A stretch of 18,333 nt of DNA from Desulfovibrio sp. OttesenSCG-928-G15 (GCA_030266525.1 JAJDIC010000041.1:1-18333), one strand, 5' to 3'. Shown: positions 6,252-13,099, counted from the first letter of the stretch. Made by a program: numbers and translations. The notes: a model not told the origin generated them from the sequence alone.

Positions 6252-6459
6252 ATGTCGCTTACCGATACCACCATCCGTGACGTCAAGCCCACCGACAAGC
6301 CGCAAAAGCTCTTTGATGACAACGGACTCTTTCTTTTTGTAGCTCCTAGCGGCACCAAAAGCTGGCGGTTGAAATACCGTATTCAGGGCCGGGAAAAACT
6401 TCTCATTTTGGGTGTAATACCTCCAATTGTCCCTCAAAAAAGCTTAGCAACCGCGTGAA
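6252..6459 (+). pseudogene. Tyrosine integrase remnant (N-terminal arm-binding domain), frameshifted
   Basis: The first 54 or so codons from ATG 6252 (CAGGAG upstream at 6237-6242) read as the N-terminal arm-DNA-binding domain of a P4-type phage/island integrase: LTDTTIRDVKPTDKPQKL, then GLFLFVAPSGTKSWRLKYR and GREKLLILGV. Family members continue with a segment of the type YPDVSLKEARERR. Here the reading frame runs instead into an unrelated tail and stops at 6456-6458. The next frame, from 6418, gives YLQLSLKKA, a stop (TAG 6445-6447), then QPRE, so the expected continuation is still visible. A one-base insertion near 6414-6417 plus a nonsense change and loss of the whole catalytic domain have destroyed the gene. 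It lies beside the tRNA, as is usual for island integrases. Confidence 0.85.
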
Positions 6460-6626
6460 AATATAAAAAAGATACCGGTAAAAAATACAGTAAGCCAAAA
6501 AAGAAAAAACCCACATACCACGGCTACAAAAGAATTCGCCAGCGTCATTCGATCATAATACCCGGGAATCAGGCGCCATAGCACCAAGCCAATGAGAACA
6601 AGAATGCTTACGCATACGATTTCCAT
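6444..6626 (-). CDS. Small predicted membrane protein, unknown
   Basis: A 60-residue frame from ATG 6626 with two strongly hydrophobic segments (VCVSILVLIGLVLW and a longer VAVVCGFFLFWLTVFF-type stretch) separated by a short polar loop, PGYYDRMTLANS. The frame stays open upstream to 6719 (TTG), so the start is doubtful; no good ribosome binding site precedes ATG 6626. Its end overlaps the integrase remnant by a few bases on the other strand. I do not recognise the family. Hydrophobic pattern and low GC support a real but possibly decaying island gene. Confidence 0.4.
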   Translation of the reverse strand: MEIVCVSILVLIGLVLWRLIPGYYDRMTLANSFVAVVCGFFLFWLTVFFTGIFFIFSRGC

Positions 6627-6692
6627 ATGTTCAAACAAAAAATGCGAAGAGCCCCCCACCCAAATTGATGGCAGCGTGTCCGCCGTAACTAT

Positions 6693-6778
6693 TAGCCTGA
6701 TGGGATGGCCTCCTTGCAAGGTGTTGCTTTTACCTATGCATGCCCGATTTTTTCGGGCGAGGCCATCCCATCAGGCTA
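6693..6778. repeat. Perfect 20-bp inverted repeat with nested hairpin
   Basis: Arms 6693-6712 (TAGCCTGATGGGATGGCCTC) and 6759-6778 are exact inverted copies with a 46-base spacer. The spacer holds the palindrome CTTGCAAG directly inside the left arm and the hairpin GCCCGA-TTTTT-TCGGGC directly inside the right arm. It is non-coding as far as I can see. It could be a small non-autonomous element, a folded RNA or a recombination site. Confidence 0.7.
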
Positions 6779-6818
6779 GAAGAATTGTAACGCAGACATT
6801 CTCTTTTCGCCGATATGC

Positions 6819-6858
6819 AATGAAGCGGCCTCCGGAATTTTCCGAAGGCCGCTTCATT
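6819..6858 (-). terminator. Hairpin downstream of the autotransporter gene
   Basis: Arms 6819-6837 and 6840-6858 (AATGAAGCGGCCT side) form a 19-bp stem with one mismatch, starting 24 bases after the autotransporter stop. No T-run follows on the minus strand; the strength of the stem still makes it the likely 3' end. Confidence 0.6.
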
Positions 6859-6882
6859 ATGTGGTATTTTCCATTTTGATAA

Positions 6883-9174
6883 TCAGAACTCGAACTTGAC
6901 CTGGAAGCTCCCGCCCACGCCTTCGCGCTTGCCTGTGTAACCCTGCATGCCAAGGCCGAGGGAAAGGCCGCTCTTTGCCGAAGGCTTGAAAGAGAAGCCG
7001 AGTTCGCCAATGCCGGTGCCTCCCTTAATGGCAGGCGCGTCAATGGATTTACCATTGGCGGTGGCTCTGGCCTTGCTGTCAAACTCGCGTTCGTAGGCTG
7101 CGCCAAAATAGGGGGTGAAAGCCATGCCGGAGTCTGTGGCGAAGGCATGGCTGAACTTCGCCCCGGCACGCCAGCGGTGGGAATTCATCGCCTTGAATCG
7201 GATGGAATCGCCTTCAATGGTCACGCTGTCGCTGCCTTGCCGTGTCCAGAGGTATTTCGTGTACATGTCGAGGTTGGATGCTTCTGAAATATTCCAGATG
7301 TAGCCGATACCGGCATGAGCGCCGTAATACGCGGAGGAAGAATCGTAATCGACCTTGCCGGTGAAGCTGGAGTTGAGGAAGTTGGAACTGGAATAATCGG
7401 TTTCAACCTTACCGGCGCGAAAGGAAGCCTCGGTGTAGAGCTTGCCGGGGCCGATGAGGGGGGAATCGTAGCGGGCCAGAATGCCGCCGCCGTAGTATTT
7501 TGTATCGCCGTCGCCCTTCACGCTGCCGCTGCTGAAGGAGTTGTGGGAATCGTAGCTGCCCCAGCCGGATTCAAAGAATGCGCCGAAGAGGAGGTTACCT
7601 CTGCGGCCTTCGGTCAGGGCGAAATTCCAGCCGAGGCCGGTGACGAGGTTGAAACCGTCCACGTCAACGTGCGAACCGGAATTGTAGCGCAGGGACTGCC
7701 CGCCCATAACACCGAACATGGCTGGTCCGGAAGTGTTGGCAGCATTGAGGCGCAGCTGCGGTATGCCCTGCCTGGCCAGCAGGTCCGCACCTTGCGTAAG
7801 CATGCCCACGCCGGATATGCGGGCTTCGGCGAGGGACTTGAGCTGTGCCCTGAAATGCGAAGATATATCGCCGCCAGTGTCGCCGCCAGTGTCGACGCCA
7901 GTATCGCCTCCAGTGTCGCCGCCAGTATCGCTCCCTGTGTCGCCGCCGGTCTCGCCCCCTGTATCGCCTCCGGTATCGCCGCCGCTCTGGTCGACAATCT
8001 TGGTAACTTCGGCTTGGAGGATCTTGCCTGTAGGGTCAAGGGCAACATCAAAGGTATACGCTTTGGTAATGCCCTGAATGCCCAGAGCGGAGGGCGCTCC
8101 GTTTGCGGTATATCCAGTAGAGATCAATGAACCCGCGCTCGCGTCTATCAGCGTGATGCTGTCGCCTTTCACAAGCGGGGAGTTATTGCCGTTCATGCCC
8201 ACTTTGACGGTTGTTCCGGTAATGTCTGCCGTGCCGGTTACAATCAGCATCTTGCCGTTGGCGGCGAGCGTTTCCGGCACATAAAAATTGAGATTCTGGT
8301 AGTTCTCTAGTCCTGCGACCGTCAGATTGGAGGTTTTCAAGTTTAGAGTATTGCCGGTGTTTATTGCGCCAGACAATGGGGTGCCACTCACCGTAATGCG
8401 CCCACCATAAAGAGTTGTCGCGCTTAGATCTGGGCTGCCGGAAATTGTGACGCTGTTATCCGTAACGCTGGCAACAATAGGATTGCTTGAGGCAAGTGCT
8501 GGGTATATATATATCAACCCGCCATAAATATCACCGTCAACCTTTGTTGTTCCATCAATGTAGACATGGTTGCCGGTAACAGAAATATGGTTGTGGGGGC
8601 TTGCAGTATCAATCCCGCCTAACAGAGCATATCCGCCCGCAACATTTCCCGTGATATGTCCGGATTTGTGCGTTACTGTATTGTCTGAAACGATACCTGT
8701 TGAGTTTACCCCCATCATATTGATGAAGGCGTATCCGCCGTAGCTCTTAGCGAGAGTCCCCCCGTTATTGACAATGTGGTTATTGCTGACCGTTATGTCT
8801 ACCGTGTTCGCTCCTACTGTATCACCCCAGCCTCCGTATACGTCCGTAGCTGATGCGCCGTTGCCGATATTCACGGTATTGCCGGAAATGGACACGTTGC
8901 TTGCCGGGTTATTGACATATGCGCCGAGGACTCTATAACCGACCGAAACTCCGTCATGAATGTTGACGGTATTGTCAGTAGGGGGTTGGTCAGCGGTAAC
9001 ACCTCCATCACTGCTGTTGCCGCGGACATCACTGCCTGTTGGGGCGATTACTTCAATGGTTTCAGCCGCCGAAGCCAGACTTGGAATGAAGATCAAGCCA
9101 ACCAGCAGCCAGACCCTACAAAGATACAATTTACCGCTCCGGTGATGCCGGATACCTTTTTTAGCCCTATACAT
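6883..9174 (-). CDS. Autotransporter (type Va) with beta-barrel domain
   Basis: A 763-residue surface protein predicted to carry its own passenger across the outer membrane. ATG 9174 is chosen because GGAGGAAGG stands right before it; the frame is open further upstream. Residues 1-36 are a signal peptide with a long basic start (MYRAKKGIRHH), a hydrophobic core and cleavage after ASA. The passenger (about 37-396) is rich in Asn, Gly, Thr and Val, with five repeats built on NxVxI and ending in YGG or AGG (about 113, 145, 180, 217, 256), as expected for a beta-helix. A Gly/Asp/Thr linker (397-437) follows, then a C-terminal barrel of about 325 residues with GYTGKREGVGGSFQVKFEF at the end; the terminal Phe is the usual outer-membrane signature. 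No catalytic motif is seen, so adhesion or cell-cell contact is only a guess. Confidence 0.88.
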   Translation of the reverse strand: MYRAKKGIRHHRSGKLYLCRVWLLVGLIFIPSLASAAETIEVIAPTGSDVRGNSSDGGVTADQPPTDNTVNIHDGVSVGYRVLGAYVNNPASNVSISGNTVNIGNGASATDVYGGWGDTVGANTVDITVSNNHIVNNGGTLAKSYGGYAFINMMGVNSTGIVSDNTVTHKSGHITGNVAGGYALLGGIDTASPHNHISVTGNHVYIDGTTKVDGDIYGGLIYIYPALASSNPIVASVTDNSVTISGSPDLSATTLYGGRITVSGTPLSGAINTGNTLNLKTSNLTVAGLENYQNLNFYVPETLAANGKMLIVTGTADITGTTVKVGMNGNNSPLVKGDSITLIDASAGSLISTGYTANGAPSALGIQGITKAYTFDVALDPTGKILQAEVTKIVDQSGGDTGGDTGGETGGDTGSDTGGDTGGDTGVDTGGDTGGDISSHFRAQLKSLAEARISGVGMLTQGADLLARQGIPQLRLNAANTSGPAMFGVMGGQSLRYNSGSHVDVDGFNLVTGLGWNFALTEGRRGNLLFGAFFESGWGSYDSHNSFSSGSVKGDGDTKYYGGGILARYDSPLIGPGKLYTEASFRAGKVETDYSSSNFLNSSFTGKVDYDSSSAYYGAHAGIGYIWNISEASNLDMYTKYLWTRQGSDSVTIEGDSIRFKAMNSHRWRAGAKFSHAFATDSGMAFTPYFGAAYEREFDSKARATANGKSIDAPAIKGGTGIGELGFSFKPSAKSGLSLGLGMQGYTGKREGVGGSFQVKFEF
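7867..7986 (-). repeat. 12-base tandem repeat encoding the GGDT linker
   Basis: About ten degenerate 12-base units (TCGCCGCCAGTG type on the plus strand) encode GGDT, with variants GGET, GSDT and GVDT. It links passenger and barrel of the autotransporter. The copy number is probably variable between strains because such repeats slip in replication; each unit is a multiple of three, so the frame holds. Confidence 0.85.
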
Positions 9175-9282
9175 CCTTCCTCCAATGAAATTATGGCGAT
9201 GGGAAATCGAGTTTTTTCCTATAAAAACAATACGACTCATGAAGTATACACAAGCAGGAAATACAAAAGTGCAACAAAACAA

Positions 9283-9312
9283 GCCCTGTGCGATATTTTT
9301 TTCGCACAGGGC
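9283..9312 (-). terminator. Terminator of the two-component operon
   Basis: GCCCTGTGCGA (9283-9293) and TCGCACAGGGC (9302-9312) form a perfect 11-bp stem. On the minus strand it is followed by a T-rich stretch (TTGTTTTGTT). It lies about 55 bases past the response regulator stop, before the autotransporter start, so the autotransporter should have its own promoter; a -10-like TATACT at 9243-9248 (minus strand) is a weak candidate. Confidence 0.8.
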
Positions 9313-9366
9313 CTACATGAATTTGTCAGTTTCTATGAAATTACAGTGTGATAACTCAATAAAAAA

Positions 9367-10173
9367 TTACAACATGGGTGTGTCTCCCTTTTTGTTCAGC
9401 CAGTGTTGTATGAATTCTGCCCAGGGGTAATTGGCCATGTATTCGCCACGGTAGGCGTTCACGGCTTTTGGGTCGCCTTTTTCAAAGTTGTAGTAATCGC
9501 AATCAACCAAAGACGTATCAATGGACAGGCTGTTCCATTTCTTGACGATAATGTTCTCCGCACCCGCTTCATTGAGTGCCCGTAACATTTCGGCAATCAG
9601 GGTTTGCAAGTAGGATTGTGTCGCCCTGCTATATTCCCCGTCTTCCCACAAAATCCCGGCCAGTTCTTTTTTGCTTACACCTGCGCCATTTCGACTCACA
9701 AGGTAGGCCAACAGTTCTTTGGCTTTTGAGCGATGAAAAGAGATTGATTTGCCGTCAACAAAAATTTCAAAATTGCCGAAGCATTGAATACGCACCCCCT
9801 TCTTTTCAGATGCGGGTAAGGGGTGGCGCAGGTGGTGCAGTTCGGAAGCTACGTCTTGCGCCGTTACCGGCTTTTGCAAGTAACCGCTTGCCCGAAGTGA
9901 AAACGCATCCATAGCGTACTGGGAATAGCCGGTCACGAAGACAATGTTGGTTTTGCCGTGAATGTCCTTGAGCCGCTTGGCAAGGCCGAGTCCGTTCATG
10001 GAGTCCATTTCTATGTCCAGAAAGGCCACGTCCACAGTCTCTTTTGCGGCATGGGCCAACGCTTCCGCAGGCGTGGCAAAGCAGGCCAGTTCACAGTCCG
10101 GATCCGCTTCGCGTATGGCCTGCTCCATGGCCAGAAGGGCAAGACGCTCGTCATCCACAGCCAGAATACGCAT
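9367..10173 (-). CDS. Response regulator with SARP-like winged-helix output
   Basis: A 268-residue regulator. Residues 1-115 are a CheY-like receiver: DDE at 7-9, phospho-acceptor Asp53 in FLDIEMDSMNG, Thr81 in FVTGYS and Lys101 in YLQKPV. From about 126 follows a winged-helix domain of the OmpR/SARP kind: VRIQCFGNFEIFVDGK, then RSKAKELLAYLVSRNGAGVSKKELAGILW. The C-terminal part (YLQTLIAEMLRALNEAG onward) resembles the start of the adjoining helical region in SARP-type proteins but is short. Its ATG overlaps the kinase stop by one base (TGATG), so the kinase at 10173-11444 is its partner. The autotransporter downstream on the same strand is the likely target, by position only. Confidence 0.88.
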   Translation of the reverse strand: MRILAVDDERLALLAMEQAIREADPDCELACFATPAEALAHAAKETVDVAFLDIEMDSMNGLGLAKRLKDIHGKTNIVFVTGYSQYAMDAFSLRASGYLQKPVTAQDVASELHHLRHPLPASEKKGVRIQCFGNFEIFVDGKSISFHRSKAKELLAYLVSRNGAGVSKKELAGILWEDGEYSRATQSYLQTLIAEMLRALNEAGAENIIVKKWNSLSIDTSLVDCDYYNFEKGDPKAVNAYRGEYMANYPWAEFIQHWLNKKGDTPML

Positions 10174-11444
10174 CAGGCAGTCTCTTTTTTAGGGATTTCA
10201 AGCACTATCGTTGTCCCTTTACCGGGTTGGGCGTCAATCATCAAAGAACCGCTGCACATGGCTGCAATGCGGTTGCGGACGTTGGCAAGGCCGACATGTT
10301 TGCGCTCATCCAATGGAACATGATTATCAAAACCCACGCCGCCATCGGATACAATGACCCGCCAGAGTTCTTTCGTTTCTTCGGTTCGAACCGTCACAGT
10401 GCCCCCGCCGTGTTTTTTCGTTATGCCATGACGCACGGCATTTTCCACAAGCGGCTGGAGTGTAAGCGGCGGAAGGCAAAAGTCGCACGCTGGCACGTCC
10501 ATATGAACACGCAACTTTTCCTCAAAGCGCATGGATTCCAGCCACAGATAATGTTTTACATGCTCCAATTCTTCGGTGAAAGGAATGAGGCCCTTGTTGG
10601 TCAGTGAATCCATGTTGCCTCTGAGATACCTGGCAAAGTGTATCGTGGCCTGTTGCGCTTTTTGCGGGTCGATCTGGCACAGGGCGCCAATGCCGGTCAG
10701 GGCGTTTTGAAGAAAGTGCGGCCCGATCTGGCTGAGCATGACGGCGGTTCGGCTTTCCGCCAGTGCCAGTTCCCTTTCCTTTACCTCGTCCATCTGAATG
10801 TAGACGTAGAGAACCAGCAGGTTGAGCGTGCCAGCAATGTAGTGCAAGGGCACTTCTGGAATGATCACAAGAAATATGACCGAATACAAAAGTATGAACA
10901 AAAAATACCAGCGCAGGGCCGCGAGCTGTTTCATGGGCAGTTGCGTCCCGTAGCGCAAAGTAACCCGCAGCAGAACAAGCAGGGAAAAAAGCGGGAACAG
11001 GTGGGATATAAAAAACGTATCACGTGGTCTGTAAATGTTATGTTCGTCATAGAACGAATAAATACCGATAAATTCGTTCAGGATTACCAGGGCGAAGCCC
11101 AGCAGCATACAGCCCCATACAAAGCGGAACGCCTTGCGGGATATTGCAGCGTGCGGACTGATACAGGCGTATAGATATTCACCGAACGTTACAATCAGGC
11201 CATAGCCTGCAAAAAAGCTGCACAGGTTGGCGATTCTCGAAGCGTAGAGGCCGGATGCTGACGTAAAGCCGTCAGCCAGCCATGCGGTTGCTTCCGCACA
11301 CAGGCCGAGCATATTCATAGCGACCATCAGGGCGAACAGACGCGACAGCCGTGTGGAGATTCCCCATGCGCCCGCAAGCAAAATCAAACATGGCAGCAAG
11401 CAGAACAGGTGGAGAGATATAACTACGGCATACTCTGTTGTCAT
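10173..11444 (-). CDS. LytS/YehU-like membrane histidine kinase
   Basis: A 423-residue sensor kinase. The first 215 residues hold six or seven hydrophobic segments (starting about 5-27, 34-55, 75-92, 108-128, 145-160, 178-198, 203-216) with little periplasmic sequence, so the signal is likely sensed in or near the membrane. A short coiled segment (DEVKERELALAESRT) leads to the His_kinase motif LSQIGPHFLQNALTGI with the phospho-acceptor His243; most relatives have INPHFLFN, so Gly and Gln replace usual residues here. The ATPase domain shows LTLQPLVENAVRHG and SDGGVGF with GLANVRNRI. There is no clear ribosome binding site before ATG 11444. It is first in the operon with the regulator. The signal is unknown. 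Confidence 0.88.
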   Translation of the reverse strand: MTTEYAVVISLHLFCLLPCLILLAGAWGISTRLSRLFALMVAMNMLGLCAEATAWLADGFTSASGLYASRIANLCSFFAGYGLIVTFGEYLYACISPHAAISRKAFRFVWGCMLLGFALVILNEFIGIYSFYDEHNIYRPRDTFFISHLFPLFSLLVLLRVTLRYGTQLPMKQLAALRWYFLFILLYSVIFLVIIPEVPLHYIAGTLNLLVLYVYIQMDEVKERELALAESRTAVMLSQIGPHFLQNALTGIGALCQIDPQKAQQATIHFARYLRGNMDSLTNKGLIPFTEELEHVKHYLWLESMRFEEKLRVHMDVPACDFCLPPLTLQPLVENAVRHGITKKHGGGTVTVRTEETKELWRVIVSDGGVGFDNHVPLDERKHVGLANVRNRIAAMCSGSLMIDAQPGKGTTIVLEIPKKETA

Positions 11445-11674
11445 AATCGGGTGGCTCGGCTTCCGCCTGTGGGTAAAGATATATTGAACACTTGTCAGGT
11501 AATATGCCCGAAGGTATTGGTGAAAGCAAGACAGAGCATTGTAGACAATTCAGTTTACCCATTGCACCAGTAGTGTAAGATGGATTCACAGTGGCACAGG
11601 AATAGGGTTTTTGCGTAGATTGTCCGCCGTGATGAGAAAAAGTCTCAAGCTACCTATCAACTGAAACGCTGCGA

Positions 11675-11703
11675 TTGAAACTGCTTGCCACTTCCTTTAT
11701 TAT
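11675..11703 (+). promoter_or_regulatory. Promoter of the KilA-N gene
   Basis: TTGAAA (11675-11680), a 17-base spacer and TATTAT (11698-11703) are each five of six consensus matches. Transcription would start about 15 bases before ATG 11725, leaving just the ribosome binding site (AGAGGG 11711-11716). The rest of 11445-11674 holds only a small TGAGA/TCTCA hairpin (11632-11646) that I can see, and presumably the kinase promoter. Confidence 0.65.
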
Positions 11704-11724
11704 TCCCCGTAGAGGGATCTCTGT

Positions 11725-12546
11725 ATGACAAAAATTACAGTTCTGGACACCACGGTTTCGTACTATACCCGCAAGGACGAGGACTATATCAGCCTGACCG
11801 ACATGGCCCGTTACCGGGATACGGAGCGGGTTGATTACATAATCCAGAACTGGATGCGGAACCGGAATACCATTGAGTTTCTTGGGCTTTGGGAGCAGCT
11901 GAATAACCCTGGTTTTAAATCCATCGAATTCGATGGATTTAGAAATCAAGCCGGGCTGAACAGCTTCGCGCTCACACCCAAGCTGTGGGTCGAAAAAACG
12001 GATGCCGTGGGCATTGTATCCAAAAAAGGACGCTACGGCGGCACTTATGCCCACAAGGACATTGCCTTTGAGTTCGCCTCCTGGTTGAGCGTGGAGTTCA
12101 AACTCTATCTTATCAAGGAGTTTCAACGCCTCAAGGATGAAGAGCAACGGCAACTCGGCTGGGACATCAAGCGTAACCTCGTAAAAATCAACTACCGCAT
12201 CCACACGGATGCCATCAAAGAGCACCTCATACCAGAAACCGTCACCCCCGCTCGCGCCAACATGGTGTACGCCACAGAAGCGGATATCCTCAACGTGGCC
12301 CTGTTTGGTATGACCGCAGCTGAATGGCGGCGTAACAATGCGGACAAGGACGGCAATATCCGTGATTACGCAACAGCAGCACAACTTGTCTGTCTCTCCA
12401 ATTTGGAGAACCTCAACGCCTTGTTCATAAAAGACGGATTGACTCAAGGGGACCGCCTCGCTCGTTTGAACGCTATCGCCATCCATCAAATGACTTTGCT
12501 GACGGCAGACGCTGGAATAAGGCGGCTCGAAGCCACGAAGAAATGA
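11725..12546 (+). CDS. KilA-N domain protein
   Basis: A 273-residue protein of the bacterial KilA-N family, common on phages and islands and thought to bind DNA through the N-terminal domain; its cellular role is not known. Residues 1-110 show the family pattern: DYISLTDMARYRD, IIQNWMRNRNTIEFLGLWE, then FKSIEFDGFRNQAGLNSF, GRYGGTYAHKDIAFEFASW and LSVEFKLYLIKEFQRLK. The remaining 150 residues look mostly helical, with a second conserved block, ATEADILNVALFGMTAAEWR. The start has AGAGGG eight bases upstream and a good promoter. It is the only intact plus-strand gene in the island and its right-most one, ending about 125 bases before attR. It has no toxin or antitoxin partner that I can see. Confidence 0.85.
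   Translation: MTKITVLDTTVSYYTRKDEDYISLTDMARYRDTERVDYIIQNWMRNRNTIEFLGLWEQLNNPGFKSIEFDGFRNQAGLNSFALTPKLWVEKTDAVGIVSKKGRYGGTYAHKDIAFEFASWLSVEFKLYLIKEFQRLKDEEQRQLGWDIKRNLVKINYRIHTDAIKEHLIPETVTPARANMVYATEADILNVALFGMTAAEWRRNNADKDGNIRDYATAAQLVCLSNLENLNALFIKDGLTQGDRLARLNAIAIHQMTLLTADAGIRRLEATKK
11916..11941. repeat. 26-bp perfect palindrome inside the KilA-N gene
   Basis: The sequence TAAATCCATCGAA and its exact reverse complement abut with no spacer, centred between 11928 and 11929 on a GAATTC. It encodes the KSIEFDGF stretch, which is conserved in the family, so protein constraint may explain part of it. It could also act as an internal protein-binding site. Confidence 0.75.
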
Positions 12547-12671
12547 TTGTCCGACTCTGTCTGAAATGTTCTGATAAATCGCTGGCTTGGGTGGTATTTG
12601 CGGGGGTGTCGAATCGGCTATTTTATATTTATAGCTTAAATTACAGCATGTTATTCTACGAATATTGTTGG

Positions 12672-12685
12672 CTCCCCCTCCGCCA
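12672..12685 (+). repeat. Right attachment repeat (attR) of the tRNA-Ser island
   Basis: An exact direct copy of the last 14 bases of tRNA-Ser (6080-6093), lying in non-coding DNA with no other tRNA sequence around it. It marks the right end of the island at about 12685, giving an inserted segment of about 6.6 kb. Confidence 0.8.
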
Positions 12686-12704
12686 AGATTCTTTTCCCAT
12701 AATA

Positions 12705-12769
12705 CCCGCATTAGCCAGTAATCCGAGAAAACCACAGGGGGTTCTCGGTTACTGGCTAATGCGGGTTTT
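12705..12769 (+). terminator. Strong hairpin, probably the original tRNA-Ser terminator
   Basis: Arms 12705-12729 (starting CCCGCATTAGCCAG) and 12742-12765 pair over 24 positions with one bulged base. TTTT and a further T-rich stretch follow. It starts 20 bases after the right attachment repeat, where a tRNA terminator would stand if the island were absent. It is nearly symmetric and could act both ways. Confidence 0.75.
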
Positions 12770-12788
12770 CGGTTTTACTTTTCACACC

Positions 12789-12823
12789 TTGACCTTTTAT
12801 GCAAAATCATTACATATGTAATG
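12789..12823 (+). promoter_or_regulatory. Toxin-antitoxin promoter with palindromic operator
   Basis: TTGACC (12789-12794) is followed after 16 bases by TACATA (12811-12816). CATTACATATGTAATG (12808-12823) is a perfect 16-bp palindrome covering that -10 and lies 17 bases before the antitoxin start. RelB-type ribbon-helix-helix antitoxins bind such palindromes with their toxin and repress their own operon, so this is the likely autoregulatory operator. Confidence 0.65.
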
Positions 12824-12840
12824 GAACAGGGGGAATAAAC

Positions 12841-13098
12841 ATGGCAGCAACAAACATCCAAGTCCGGGTTGACCCGGTACTCAAAGCCGAAGCGGAGCAG
12901 CTCTTTTCGGATATTGGGCTAGATATGCCAACGGCCATCCGGTTGTTCCTCAAGCAATCCGTTATCAACAACGGCATCCCCTTTTCGTTGGAGCGTGACC
13001 CCTTTTACAGCAGCAACAACCAAGCGCATTTGGCGCGGGTTGCCCAAGATTTGAGGGAAGGGAAAAACTGTTCTGCCCATGAACTGATCGAGGATTGA
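12841..13098 (+). CDS. RelB/DinJ-family antitoxin
   Basis: An 85-residue antitoxin. The N-terminus (NIQVRVDPVLKAEAEQLFSD, then IGLDMPTAIRLFLKQSVINN) is the ribbon-helix-helix DNA-binding and dimer domain of the RelB/DinJ family; the acidic tail (AQDLREGKNCSAHELIED) should wrap the toxin. ATG 12841 is preceded by GGGGGAA (12829-12835) at suitable distance; an in-frame ATG at 12799 lies upstream of the operator and is rejected. The toxin gene starts one base after the stop. The operator palindrome suggests autorepression. The antitoxin family is clear; its pairing with a YoeB-like toxin instead of RelE/YafQ is unusual. Confidence 0.9.
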   Translation: MAATNIQVRVDPVLKAEAEQLFSDIGLDMPTAIRLFLKQSVINNGIPFSLERDPFYSSNNQAHLARVAQDLREGKNCSAHELIED

Positions 13099-13099
13099 T

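Noticed and set aside
5598..6437. 279-codon open frame on the minus strand
   Set aside because: It runs antisense through tupC, the tRNA and the integrase remnant, so it cannot be a real gene.
7867..7986. Regular short repeats that could suggest a CRISPR array
   Set aside because: The 12-base units are contiguous without spacers and keep a coding frame for a GGDT linker.
7315..8130. 271-codon open frame on the plus strand
   Set aside because: It is antisense to the autotransporter; its repeat-like Ala/Ser/Val stretches are just the complement of the GGDT linker.
11650..12735. 361-codon open frame on the minus strand
   Set aside because: It is antisense to the well-supported KilA-N gene, crosses attR and the terminator hairpin, and shows no recognisable domain.
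12799..12840. Upstream in-frame ATG for the antitoxin
   Set aside because: It lies before the promoter -10 and operator palindrome; ATG 12841 has GGGGGAA and starts the known domain.
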